Positions 46,472 to 56,723 of a stretch of 64,000 nt of DNA are shown in pieces. The position numbers and the translations under genes are program-made. Origin of the DNA: Adiantum capillus-veneris (taxonomy: Eukaryota > Streptophyta > Polypodiopsida > Polypodiales > Pteridaceae); assembly GCA_014529385.2 (NCBI GenBank), contig CM043952.1:70298299-70362298 (forward strand), given 5' to 3'. Positions within the stretch are counted from its first letter, which is position 1. The number at the start of each line of letters is the position of its first letter. Under the pieces are notes generated by a model, which was given only the letters and a program-made list of their open reading frames with translations, did not search any database and was not told where the DNA came from.

Positions 46472-46662
46472 CACATTGCTCTTTGATAGACTACCTCATT
46501 TTGGACCCTTAGTGAGATGTAACCATGTCTCCTCTTGGTCCCTTGCTGAAGTAAGCCTAGAATCACTTATTGCACAGTGCTCTTTGATAGACCATCTCCT
46601 TTTGGACCCCTATTGAGATGCAACCATCTCTCCTTTTGGTCCCGTGTTGAGATAGGTCTAGA
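46472..46662. repeat. Imperfect duplication, about 101-bp period
   Basis: TGCTCTTTGATAGAC begins copies at about 46478 and 46579. Each is followed by TTTTGGACCC, GAGATG(T/C)AACCAT and TTGGTCCC(T/G)TG. Several substitutions separate the two. Confidence 0.85.
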
Positions 46663-47282
46663 AGCACATGTCTCTATTCTAACTCTTGTTCCCGTTTATT
46701 CTCCCACATTAAATGATCAGTTTAATATGAGAAAATCATTTGGTAAAGTTAGATATTATATTTTATGACATTACCTCTCTCTTGAAATCATAGTCGTCCT
46801 CGACTATGAGGTAGAGAAGATAAAGCCTAGTCATTAGTCCATGTTACTTAGCGGGTAGAGGATCCCTTTTTACCCTTCGACATCATTCCAAGATGGATGA
46901 CTAATCCATTTGGTGCTTGGGAGACTTAGCTGCCACAAGCATGTGTGCTCTTTAGTCCATATCATACTTTCGAAGTAGAGTGACAAGTTCTACTTGGTAT
47001 TTGGGAGACGTCGTCACCACAAACATGATTTTAAATTTGTGCACAATAAAAAGAGAACCGGTCTTATAAGACAAAAACATTTTTCATTTAAAATGCATTT
47101 TCATATGCTTACTGTAGTGCAACATTGTAAGCATTGACAAGGTTCATAGTATCCTTAAGCTAGGTTCCTTGCATTGAGTTCTACCAAACATCGAGCGAAC
47201 TTATCCGAGCAAGTTCAAAACCGAGCAAAGTTACTAAGTGAGTTTCCCACATGTATATATGCTTCTTTTCTAAAAAGAGATA

Positions 47283-47283
<1 letters not shown>
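46663..47283. other. Stretch without a supported gene
   Basis: A GAGCGA-type module is visible at about 47192-47222 (CGAGCGAAC, then CCGAGCAAG, then CCGAGCAAAG). Nothing else was recognised. Confidence 0.4.

Positions 47284-47317
<34 letters not shown>
47284..47317. repeat. (CA)17 microsatellite
   Basis: An uninterrupted CA run. Confidence 0.98.
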
Positions 47318-47319
<2 letters not shown>

Positions 47320-47666
47320 TTTCTCTAAACCCAATCAATAAGTGTCAGTACCATTACTCCCCAATCATGATTATACAAATCTAGTCGTCCTTATACATGT
47401 CACCATTGCTAGCAAAAATATGTTTTTTCGGAAACTTAAATAAAGATCAATTAAACAACTTAGTTCACAAAGATGGAAGATTCAACTCCTTTCCATTTTG
47501 GATCATTGTTTGGAAAAACCTAGCAGATGTCTAGAAGGCCATAATTTGTTTGCGGCAAATTTCAATCTCTTTTGAGCTTGATTTGCAGATGATAGAGACT
47601 TGCCAAAACCAAGAGCTACCATGTATGTCCACTAGGAAGAGTGCTAATAAGTGAGAGAAGATGCTT

Positions 47667-47769
<103 letters not shown>

Positions 47770-47906
47770 CGTTGAGCATACACTCATTAGAAGTATAACA
47801 AGCTGACATTTGTCCAAAAATGATTTGCAGGAAAAACCCAGCAGCAGTACCACAACGTGAAACTTACTTTAGCAGTGCTACATTCTAGAGAGTCACCTAC
47901 CTAAGA

Positions 47907-48130
47907 TTAATTAAGATAATTCTCTGGAATCTCAACATCCCCATCGTCAATCTCTGTTTGCAAAACCTTGGGATCCTTCCCATCCACAGAGCAACCCACA
48001 AAAACGCAGTGCTGAGAATTTCCTTTACTGTGCCAATGAGCTCCTTTGCCATCGAACAGGGATGCATCACACGGGCAATCTCAATCACATCATCGAGAGA
48101 AATGTTGGCATTGTTCTTGATGTTCTTAAA
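47907..48130 (-). pseudogene. RPL12: RPL12 (uL11) pseudogene, C-terminal half
   Basis: The minus strand translates to the C-terminal half of cytosolic large-subunit ribosomal protein L12 (uL11): [20 protein letters not shown], then [14 protein letters not shown]. After a single frameshift near 48000 come VDGKDPKVL and DDGDVEIPE, with a stop at 47907. uL11 sits at the GTPase stalk base of the 60S subunit. The N-terminal half lies on the opposite strand at 48905-49113, and about 20 residues between them are missing. The frameshift and split make it non-functional. Conservation is high enough to leave the family in no doubt. Confidence 0.92.
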
Positions 48131-48575
48131 TGTATAAGGAGAAGGAAGAGGAATCTGCAGGTCGGAGACCCACTAAGAGCTCATGTAGCACACTAGCATG
48201 GAGCAAAACCCTCTCTCGTCAATGCTAGGACTGAGGGGCAAGCAGAAGAAGAAGAAAAAGGCAATCGAGTGATGTAGCGGCTTGCATGGCCACATTAATA
48301 AGAGGAATTCTGACATTGTAATTATGAGAGTAGTCACTCATGAGGAGCACCTGCAGTATAACAATGTCATAAATAAAAATGATGGCATCTTTGTTGTTTC
48401 TGTCAATCGGCTTCATCATTGTGGTATTAATTATGCATTGAATGGACAGGAATCTGATTGTCAGATCTCGCCCTCTTAGAGATTAGGAAGGGAGATAATT
48501 GCTACACGAAACTCAGAGCGGATTAACAAGGCCCTTAGCACTAATCATGAGTAGCTCTAGCTGTCTTCAGAGGCT

Positions 48576-48824
48576 GTGTTCACACCAAAGCACAGGCGCC
48601 CACCACAGCAATACTCGTTCTTGAGCGATAATTATAACACATTTAGCTACTATTTCAGTCCCGCGAGGAGCAGCAGCTCCAGCAATGCATTCATCTTCTT
48701 CCTATCGCGCTCGGGCTCCTTGAGGGCTCTGATCACAAGGACAATGGCGCTAATTTCTCCCTTACTTCTAGTCCTGCTCCAGTTCAATGTCACCATTGAG
48801 GGAGCCACCCGTAAACTCCACTAG
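48576..48824 (+). other. 82-codon frame with a hydrophobic segment, unrecognised
   Basis: The frame starts MFTPKHRRPPQQYSFLSDNY, has a Ser run, and an internal MALISPLLLVLLQFNVTIEG that looks like a signal peptide, followed by ATRKLH and a stop. If the inner Met is the start, this could be the first part of a small secreted protein gene. It lies between the two RPL12 halves. No homologue is recognised. Confidence 0.3.
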
Positions 48825-48904
48825 ACGGTAGACACAAAGCTGAGTGATGCATGCTTTGCACCCACGATGAAGATGCAATGCTGATAAAGAAAGGGCAGCA
48901 AGAA

Positions 48905-49113
48905 TATGAGGAGGTTGTTTTTGTTCGTTTAACAGGAGGGGAAGTTGGAGTTTCCTCTTCATTGGCGCCCAAGATCGGGCCTCTGGGTCTATTGCCCAAG
49001 AAGGTAGGAGAGGACATCGCCAAGGAGACTGCCAAGGACTAGAACGGCCTGCGCGTTATCGCCAAGCTCACTATCCAGAATCGTCAAGCCAAGGTCGTTG
49101 TTGTCCCTTCCAC
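48905..49113 (+). pseudogene. RPL12: RPL12 (uL11) pseudogene, N-terminal half
   Basis: The plus strand encodes the uL11 N-terminal domain: [20 protein letters not shown], then [16 protein letters not shown], an in-frame TAG at 49040 where the family has Trp, then GLRVIAKLTIQNRQAKVVVV and PST. The first dozen or so residues of the protein are not recognisable. It is in reverse orientation to the C-terminal half at 47907-48130. A single inversion of about 48131-49113 would put both halves head to tail, in order, on the minus strand. Confidence 0.93.
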
Positions 49114-49224
49114 TATCTACGAGGGATCCAATTTGGACAGCATCTCTTTTGGCTTCGTCTCCTTTCTTTATGCTGCTTTTGCTTTTGCTCTCGCAACCAT
49201 GCGTTGCCCTCACTCACTCGATGA

Positions 49225-49226
<2 letters not shown>

Positions 49227-49318
<92 letters not shown>
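49227..49318. repeat. (TG)46 microsatellite
   Basis: An uninterrupted TG run of 92 bases. Confidence 0.98.
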
Positions 49319-49319
<1 letters not shown>

Positions 49320-49568
49320 AAAGAAAAACCTTTTCTGAAATAACTATGCAGCATCCAACAGCAATAGAATTTAACATCAATACAGTTTGCCTATCTGAAC
49401 GGGTGCAAACCTCACAATTAAAAAGTGTCATTCTTTGCACTCTTACATATGCAAGAACATGCCATCATAGCCCGCGCTAAGCATGACACATTTCAGTTGT
49501 ATGTATGCAGCACCCCCCAACCTCATAAGGCACGACAAAGCAAAAGGTTACGAGAGTGCACTGACCTG

Positions 49569-49811
49569 TCTTTTTTTGAAACCATACTTCTTATGTTCAT
49601 TGAACAAATCAGTTTTGGCACTGCCAAGGTTCACAATTTTGGGGCAACCATCTCTATCCTTGTCCTGTTGGGTGCACTCTTTACAGTAGTAAGCATCAAA
49701 AATGCCGGCACCTCCGCAGATGATGCAACGCCCTTGGAAGGAGCCATAATTGCACTCGTTGCACACTCAAACCAGAGTACAAGGGCGCACATATGAATCG
49801 CAAATCACGCA
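49569..49811 (-). pseudogene. PHF5A: PHF5A/Rds3-like splicing factor, truncated
   Basis: The minus strand gives CVICDSYVRPCTLV, an in-frame TGA (49767) where the family has Arg, then [48 protein letters not shown] and KKYGFKKR. This is the C-terminal three quarters of PHF5A (yeast Rds3), the small zinc protein of the U2 snRNP SF3b complex. Five CxxC-type zinc ligand pairs of the covered part are kept. The first 30 or so residues are missing, and the usual stop after KKR is replaced by QVSALS and a later stop; CAG-GTCAGT here could also be read as a splice donor. Most likely a truncated pseudogene. Confidence 0.92.
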
Positions 49812-50157
49812 CTCACTCCCATGTCTGCTGCTGAGAGAGGAGGGAAAGGATGGAGGCAGTAGTCTGCCTGTGGGGTTGAGGGTATTTAAAGAAGCGCTGC
49901 TTGCAAGGAAGAGCACTCGGCAATTGAGTTTTCTTCGTGAGCAAGGACCTGAGGGTGAGGTCACGAACAGGGGACATTGCAGAGATGGTTGGGCTCTGCG
50001 GATAGCGAGTAATGGTGGGACCCAGACAGCGCAGTGCCCCTATTGCCAGACATTCTCGAGCTTCCCCTTTGCGCGCTTCAGTGATGTCCGCCTGCTTGTC
50101 GACCTCTTATGATTCACCATGGCTGCTCGTGAGTGCCCGCTTGCCCTGCGTATGCTG

Positions 50158-50258
50158 AGAGAGAGTCTCTCTCTCTCCCCCAAAAACAAAAACTCAACTC
50201 TATCAAAGAGCGCACGCCGGCGTGCGGTCTTAGAGAGAGAGAGAGAGAGAGAGAGAGA
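50158..50258. other. Hairpin-capable CT/GA inverted repeat with 16-bp palindrome
   Basis: A CT-rich arm (about 50158-50177) and a GA arm (50232-50258) are complementary and flank the perfect palindrome CGCACGCCGGCGTGCG (50211-50226). It lies about 75-175 bases before the ATG of the glycine-rich protein gene, where GA/CT tracts are common in plant promoters and 5' UTRs. Confidence 0.6.
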
Positions 50259-50330
50259 ATCCATCACTTGCATTCTACGCCACCTCTAGCAAGGTATTCA
50301 CTAGTCAATAGTGTCTGTTGTAGTACTGCA

Positions 50331-50612
50331 ATGGCGAGCTCTTCTTATGTGGGTAGCAACAAAGGTCTGGCACTGCTACTTCTTGCCATGCTTTTGGTGA
50401 TAGGGGTGGTGAGCCTCGCGAACGCAGTAGTAGCGATGAAGAGGTTGCCGGAGAAGAGAGAGAGCCAGCTTTCGGCCTGCAACGCCCCTTGGAGTTGGCC
50501 TCATTAGACACTCAGCATGCCAGGTATAACCCAACGATGGCAGACCCGTATGAATTCCTTGTGAGAGAAAGCACGGTAAGTTCCTCTCAGGAGGATGTTT
50601 TGCAGTGCAGTC
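50331..50612 (+). pseudogene. Secreted glycine-rich protein gene, 5' part
   Basis: ATG at 50331 opens MASSSYVGSNKGLALLLLAM, followed by a hydrophobic core (LLVIGVVSLANA) typical of a signal peptide, then a Lys/Arg/Glu-rich part, ending at TAG 50505. A GGTAAGTT sequence at 50575 could be a splice donor. The gene is cut at 50612 by an LTR element. Directly after that element, at 56143, comes Gly-rich coding sequence. I infer one cell-wall or secreted glycine-rich protein gene split by the insertion. The early stop suggests that it was already damaged or that its exon structure differs from what I read. Confidence 0.55.
50608..50612 (+). repeat. Target-site duplication CAGTC, left copy
   Basis: CAGTC precedes the TG of the left LTR and recurs at 56138-56142 after the CA end of the right LTR. 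Confidence 0.95.
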
Positions 50613-51083
50613 TGTTATAGAATTGATATTTTATGCAGTTAACAGGTGGAAATACTAGACCAAGCTAGGCCTATGCGAATGGAAATATATATATATTGTA
50701 CATTTTATTATTCAAGTGCTCTTTATGAGCCTTGACCATTTATGATCGGCCGGCCAGTTTGTAATCACTTTGACCATTTAAGAAATCTATAAATGAAATA
50801 CGTGCAAGAGGGAAATGGTCACTCTTGCATGGGGGGAGATTGCACCCAGCGTCGTCTTCTTCTTCTCTCCTCTCTTCTCTCTCGCCGTGCTGGCGTAGCA
50901 CTCCGCTCTAGGAGGTGCGCCTGCACGTGCTCTCTCGCTCTATCTCCTTCTTTGTCTCTCTCTGCTGTGTGCAGCTTGATTATGTGCAAGGATGGTTGCC
51001 AGGTATGCAGATTTGTGTGTTTCATCGTCTGTAGTATCTAGTTCTGGTATTTTGCAGGGCTCTCCACGCTCCCGTATGTAGCA
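50613..51083 (+). repeat. 5' LTR of the LARD-like element
   Basis: Starts TGTTATAGAATT and ends TATGTAGCA, 471 bp, paired with 55666-56137. A TATAAAT sequence at 50788-50794 is a plausible promoter TATA box. A CT-rich block and a GGCCGGCC octamer (50748-50755) lie upstream of or around it. Confidence 0.95.
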
Positions 51084-51084
51084 G

Positions 51085-51097
51085 TGGTATCAGAGCC
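51085..51097 (+). other. Primer binding site of the LARD-like element
   Basis: TGGTATCAGAGCC one base after the LTR, complementary to initiator-Met tRNA. Confidence 0.95.
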
Positions 51098-52456
51098 CGG
51101 GCTACGCTCCAGAGGTTGCAGATTCAGATAACCAAAAGCTAAGTGCTCTTGTTTTCTTCTGATTTTCAAAATTTATAATTCTATGTCCTTGTTTTATATT
51201 ATCTTTTTCATGCAAATTTGACATTAATCCTTCATTAATTTATAATTAGTGAAAAGATTTGAATAAGATAGTAGAAATGATAAATTTTTAGTGCAAGAAA
51301 AGTTTACATAATATTAATGTGTGTGTGTGTGTGTGTGTGTATATATACATATATCTTTTAATATTAATAAGCATGATAGATATCGTCATACGATTTGTAT
51401 AGGATACGGAGAAGAAGAGCTGTTGTCGATAAATTTTAAATACTTTAGGAACAATCTAGCAGTTGTAGAGGGTGAAGCATTTGAGCAATTTTTCTCATTA
51501 GTTGTAGAAGGGAATCACGGCACTGTGGCAAGAGTCTCGAGCCCAAGATCACGTTATAGAGAGGGAATAAGGATCAACAAACAAATTTGCATGGGAACGA
51601 AGCCCAAAAACATATACTATTTTTATATTATAGGAGCAGTTACGGTCTATAATGGGGATGTAATCATTGAAGGTAGTAATCAGAGAAGTGCGCCAGCAAT
51701 CGGATCAACAATCGTCAAAACCGTAGCATTAGTAGTGAGCGACGACCTAGGTGACGACGGTTTGGCAATTGACGGCGTCTCCTATCTCCCAAGCACTTAC
51801 ACCGCTTCTCACCACCCACAGCAAGCTCACAACAACGCTGAGGGCGACTGCCTAGCAGCTTCTCTATCTCTCTCTCTCCTCGTTCGCTTGTGGCATGCAC
51901 ATCCCACCCAATCTCTCTCTCGTAGTCTAACTCTCTACCTCTCTTTTTTCTATTGCGTTGCACCAACCACAGCTTAATTAACTGCCCGCTCTCACCCACC
52001 ACCCACTCGCATGCTGCTGCACCCAACCACTCTCTCTCTCTCTCCACGACCACCATCAAATTACCCTCTCTCACTGGCCGTCAACTAACACCCACACAAA
52101 AGCTGCCATCAGCGCTACCACTCTTCTCGGTACTGCTCTCCGTTGCATGAGGACTCCAAATTGGTTGTAAATCCCCACACTCACACACACATGCGCTGGT
52201 GTGGGATGACAATTCTCAACCACTCCTTTTCGGTCCAGCGCTTGAGCTTGTCTAACTTCGACTGCAGATATATACGCTTCAAGCTCACTTCAGCTCTTTA
52301 TTTCTCAGCCTCTCTTTTATTCAACCTCACTCCTCCACTAACTCTAGTCGTCGCCATGTACTCTCCCTCTCTCCCAACCTACAACAAACCGTCACCCTTA
52401 CTTTTGCATCCTATTAGTGTTACTCACACACCCGACATTCTGACAGTAGCCCGCTA

Positions 52457-52552
52457 CCCAGCACACTCTCTCTAATCTTCACACACAGCCAACCTTCAAT
52501 CTCGCCCAGCACACTCTCTCTAATCTTCACACACAGCCAACCTTCAATCTCG
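52457..52552. repeat. Tandem duplication, 48-bp unit x2
   Basis: Units 52457-52504 and 52505-52552, starting CCCAGCACACTCTCTCTAAT. The two are identical by eye. Confidence 0.95.
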
Positions 52553-52814
52553 CCCACTTTTTATTCGTGGTCTGCACAGGGTCCCCCAACCACACCAGCC
52601 GCATAGAGTTTCCGATCTTCTTCTGTGTATCAACGTAGATGCTTCACAAGTGGTTATTGCAAGAATTTGAGGTACTGCCCTTCGGGCCATGTCATAATCC
52701 AACACTCAGTGTATGGTTGTGAATGCATGTTGAAGGGGAGTCAGAAGCATGGCCGCTTGATAGGAGGGAGCATAAGCGAAGAAGGCGACCAAGAAGGACT
52801 TGGCACATGGGGAG

Positions 52815-52815
<1 letters not shown>

Positions 52816-52890
<75 letters not shown>
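52816..52890. repeat. (CT)n microsatellite inside the LARD-like element
   Basis: An uninterrupted CT run of about 75 bases. Confidence 0.98.
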
Positions 52891-52895
<5 letters not shown>

Positions 52896-53250
52896 GCCTG
52901 CATGGCATCAACCACCCAAAAACCAGTCGTGTGTAGACACTCAACATGCAGCTTAGCTTGCAACCGGTTGCTCTCAGAGTCTCAACTACCTGCCTCGCTA
53001 GTATCCTACTTTGCGTTGCTCGTGCTCATACTAGCTGCATGTCACCGAGTTGTCCTCTCACTGTTGTTGCTACCAGACATGCAAGTGGCATCTGCACGTT
53101 AAGCGGGGCCGTGCCTGGACGCTATCCTAGCCGAGTACGACTACTTCCACAGGCGGACATTCATGAAATTCTGCTGCGAGACGGCTGCAGTACTTTCTTA
53201 GACAACGTCCAATGCAGGGCATTGTCGACGATGTTGCTGATGAAGATTTG

Positions 53251-53280
53251 TTTATTTATTTATTTATTTATTTATTTATT
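53251..53280. repeat. (TTTA)n microsatellite
   Basis: Seven and a half TTTA units. Confidence 0.95.
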
Positions 53281-55102
53281 TTCAACTTTACTTCCTTTTA
53301 ATTTTTACCCTGGCATTAGATTAGATTCACACGGAGTTTGGCCTCATATTTAATTTGGTCTTTTGAGGATGTTTAATGTAACATTTCATCTCATTTCTCT
53401 CTTTATCCCCCCTTCCACTAACGGCTCCCTACAAAGAGGCGGACAGTCACAAAGCTTTTCAATAATCAGTGCAATACTCTCTCAGACAACGTTTTCGTCT
53501 TCACAATCTTTCATTTTACTACATTTTATTTTTATTTTTATTTTTGTCCCCATACATTAGCTTAGATCCATAAGACTTGTATCTTTTGGTCCCATAGCCA
53601 TTTGGCAAACGAGTAATTTAACCTTCACAACGTAATTTGAGTCAGTGGACGAGAGATTCACTTTCACAATAAAACTTCAAGCAAACAGTGCTGATAATTG
53701 CAATATGGAACCGATACAGCTCTTAATAACGAGGAAGAAAAACCATGGCTGCTCAGCTAACTCCCTGCTCTATTTGGCACACTATCCCTAGCCATTGCTT
53801 GTATACCCACACATATGCACACATATTGTATGCGTGTCTTGATAATGTGCAAATTGGCATCCCTACTTAAGCGAACCTTTTTTTAAAAAAAAACCAAGCT
53901 CCTTACACATCTACCTCGCTAAATTTTACCAAGACTACAACCACTGCGGTCTGCACTCACCGACTTTCTACGCATTGTCTAGTCAAGTCTAGGTCATTTG
54001 TATAAACTGCCAACTCCCATCCTACCTCCTCCTAGTTAACATCCAGAGGCTTAAGTAGATCGTTTTGCAAGGGATTTTCTTGCTGCACCGCAAATCTACA
54101 TTCTCATACAAAATTCTAGTTCTAACTAGCAAACACCTATCGTAACTAAAGGCTTCTAGGAAAGGGCCGTTCAAGATCAAATTACTTTTGGGTTGTTTGC
54201 CCAATCAGTCCCATCTATCTTTCTATTCGTTCCACGACTAATCATCGTAGACATCTGTAAATCCTCAATGTAATTTTGCCTCCCACAATTGCATTATACA
54301 CTCCAATCAGATCTCCTTATCTACATTAGGACTTCAACATTTTCTCACATTTCCATTTTTGCAGGGCTCTGGCTAACCTTTTTATTTGTGTTCCAGCCTC
54401 ATTTTATTTATTTTGTGAATCAAAGTGCTAACACTGTCCGTTCTAAATATGTGATCGCATACTAATCTTGAATCAAATTCTACATAGACAACCTATTCTT
54501 TTATTTCATTTCAAATTACTAACACACAATCAACATATTTGGATTTGTTAATTATACTATGGTGCAAGTTTGATAGTTGCAATTCTCCCTAGCTTGTACA
54601 ATCTGTTTGACACGCCTCATATGCAAGTTACGATCATATCTCTCTCCACAAACACACTGGCTCAAATATTTTTGCTCAAGGTATGTACATTAACCTCACT
54701 CCCTTTTTCATAATTCCTTTCCTGACAATCTTTTATAAATTTGGCAACCCAACATCTCTCATATCATCACTAGTACTTATAAAATGGAACCACTTCCTAC
54801 ATCCTGTCGATAGGTATCTCACATACATCACTCCTATTTTTTAATTTCATTTCTCTACATTATCTGCTCAACTGAATACTGCTTCAAATGTTAAGATAAT
54901 GACTTCTACTTGTACTACAAGTAATTTCTGAGATGCCTTGTCGATTAGCTATGCAGTTCTTCAATTGAGCTAGGGTGCTCTCGGATATCAAGCCACACTT
55001 CATAAGTGCCTTGTTAGTGGAACATACTCTAATTTGGTGTCAAATAGGTGGCAAATGTTTGTTTTTTTTAATGTCTTGCTTGGTCCATTGGTCACATACA
55101 CA

Positions 55103-55231
55103 CAGATTCGCCGATTTAGGCAGTGTGTCAATGCTCATCTAGTGCAGATTCGCCGATTTAGGCAGCACAACACTAAACTACAGATTCATGCTTTTTAAAC
55201 AATATCCAATGCAGATTCGCCGATTTAGGCA
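55103..55231. repeat. Three spaced copies of a 20-mer
   Basis: CAGATTCGCCGATTTAGGCA occurs at 55103, 55145 and 55212 without change, spaced 42 and 67 bases apart by unrelated sequence. Invariant repeats with variable spacing could be protein-binding sites or the remains of an array. Confidence 0.95.
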
Positions 55232-55653
55232 ACACCAATCACAAAATCATGCTACAGTGGTTGGCCACCACTGTAACTGGTATGATTTAATTACCCGGGT
55301 ACATAATGAAAGTGATTTGGATTTGAACTTATATTGTGGAGCTGGAATTGGATTGGGATTTGGTATCTGATGATTACTTTATCAGGACAGTGTTTATGTG
55401 ATGAGACTTGACATTATGAGCTTGATGATGAGTGTGACCAATGATATCCTGATTCCTCGGGGTATGACATATACTACATATTCTAGTGGTATGGGACACT
55501 GGAATAGATAGTATATGGATGATGGCAAGCATAACCAATGTGTCTAATTTTATGCATTTTTCTTTTACTATTTGATACAGATTTCTAATCATTGTTTTTG
55601 ACAAGTACTGTTTGCAGATTTTTATCTTGCGGAACTGAGGACAGTTGCTTTCC

Positions 55654-55665
55654 AACGGAGAGGTA
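55654..55665 (+). other. Purine tract before the 3' LTR
   Basis: AACGGAGAGGTA directly precedes the TG of the 3' LTR. It is short and interrupted, so it is weaker than the tracts of the two Copia elements. Confidence 0.6.
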
Positions 55666-56137
55666 TGTTATAGAATTAATATTTTATGCAGTTGACAAGT
55701 GGAAAGGACTAGACCAAGCTAGGCCTATGCGAATGGAAATATATATATATTGTACATTTTATTATTCAAGTGCTCTTTATGAGCTTTGGCCATTTATGAC
55801 CGGCCGGCCAGTTTTTAATCACTTTGACCATTTAGGAAATCTATAAATGAAATACGTGCAAGAGGGAAATGGTCACTCTTGCACGGGGGGAGATTGCACC
55901 CAGGTCGTCTTCTTCTTCTCTTCTCTCTTCTCTCTCATCATGTTGGCGTAGCACTCTGCTCTAGGAGGTGCGCCTGCACGTGCTCTCTTGCTCTATCTCC
56001 CTCTCTGTCTCTCTCTGCTTGTGTGCAGCTTGATTATGTGCAAGGATGGTTGCCAGGTATGCAGATTTGTGTGTTTCATCGTCTGTAGTATCTAGTTCTG
56101 GTATTTTGCAGGGCTCTCCGCGCTCCCGTATGTAGCA
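55666..56137 (+). repeat. 3' LTR of the LARD-like element
   Basis: 472 bp, partner of 50613-51083, with the TATAAAT at 55842-55848 and GGCCGGCC at 55802-55809 conserved. The CAGTC duplication follows. Confidence 0.95.
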
Positions 56138-56142
56138 CAGTC

Positions 56143-56420
56143 TTGGCTGGGAAGAGAAGGGGGCGCCTGCTTTGTCGCCATCGCAGGAAGATCAACCCCT
56201 TTCTATGCTCTGCGGCACCTCTGGCAACGGGTGGGGACAAGGGCCACTATGGCGGCAAGGGTAGTGGTGGTTATGATCAGCATGGCGGTCAAGGTGGCAA
56301 GGGCAGCTATGGTGGCAAGGGCAGCTATAACAATAGCCATGGAGGCAACCAGGCAAGGGCCATGGCGGCAGCTGCGATAAGGGGCATGGCGGTCATGGTG
56401 GCCACGACCCGCATGCCTAG
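56143..56420 (+). pseudogene. Glycine-rich protein gene, 3' part
   Basis: After a Lys/Arg-rich start the frame becomes glycine-rich: GGDKGHYGGKGSGGYDQHGG, then GGKGSYGGKGSYNNSHGG. Near 56355 the Gly-rich reading moves to another frame (GKGHGGSCDKGHGGHGGHD) and ends at TAG 56418. The composition, Gly with Lys, Tyr and His, resembles plant cell-wall or metal-interacting glycine-rich proteins, and the signal peptide found at 50331 fits a secreted product. The frameshift and the 5.5-kb insertion show a pseudogene. Joining of the two parts is inferred from the CAGTC duplication. Confidence 0.7.
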
Positions 56421-56492
56421 CTCGCTAGCTTCTACCAGCTAGCTATAAGCACTTGCTAGTCCTCTCTTGTATGTAAACTGCCAGGTCTCTTT

Positions 56493-56494
<2 letters not shown>

Positions 56495-56538
<44 letters not shown>
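56495..56538. repeat. (CT)22 microsatellite
   Basis: A CT run after the glycine-rich gene. Confidence 0.97.
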
Positions 56539-56539
<1 letters not shown>

Positions 56540-56723
56540 GCATAGCAATGTCTGCTCTCTCACAATGCAAGTTTAATGTCTTATCATGTCAACATAGGGT
56601 TCCCTTATGCTGCACAACACTTGAAATTGGTGTTTAATCAGAATAAGCAAAAGATATCACTGAGAGAGAGAGAGATATCTCCACGACGAAGAGGAAGCAG
56701 AAGCAATTGTGGCATAAGCAGTC

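Larger units (their letters stand above)
51098..55653 (+). other. Non-coding interior of the LARD-like element
   Basis: The only frame above 200 codons (51321-51977) begins in a TG microsatellite and ends in Ser/Leu runs from CT repeats. Its middle (NFKYFRNNLAVVEGEAFEQF) has no recognised motif, so I do not call a gene. Content: TG/TA repeat 51319-51350, CT-rich tract 51860-52160, tandem 48-mers 52457-52552, CT run 52816-52890, TTTA run 53251-53280, AT-rich part 53300-55080, and three spaced 20-mers 55103-55231. Confidence 0.7.
50613..56137 (+). mobile_element. LTR retrotransposon without recognisable coding (LARD-like)
   Basis: A 5525-bp element with 471- and 472-bp LTRs differing at about 5 percent of positions by eye, a 5-bp CAGTC duplication, an initiator-Met primer site and a short purine tract. 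The 4.6-kb interior has no gag, protease, RT, RNase H or integrase motif in any frame; it is made of CT-rich, AT-rich and short repeated blocks. Large retrotransposon derivatives of this kind move with enzymes of autonomous relatives. The primer site suggests a Copia-like partner. The interior could instead hold captured host sequence. Confidence 0.93.

Noticed and set aside
51321-51977. 218-codon frame inside the LARD-like element as a gene
   Set aside because: It begins in a TG repeat and ends in CT-derived Ser/Leu runs, and the middle has no gag, protease or other known motif. Kept only as a note in the element interior.
55103-55231. CRISPR-like array from three identical 20-mers
   Set aside because: Only three copies with unequal spacing inside an LTR element; no cas genes and a plant genome context.
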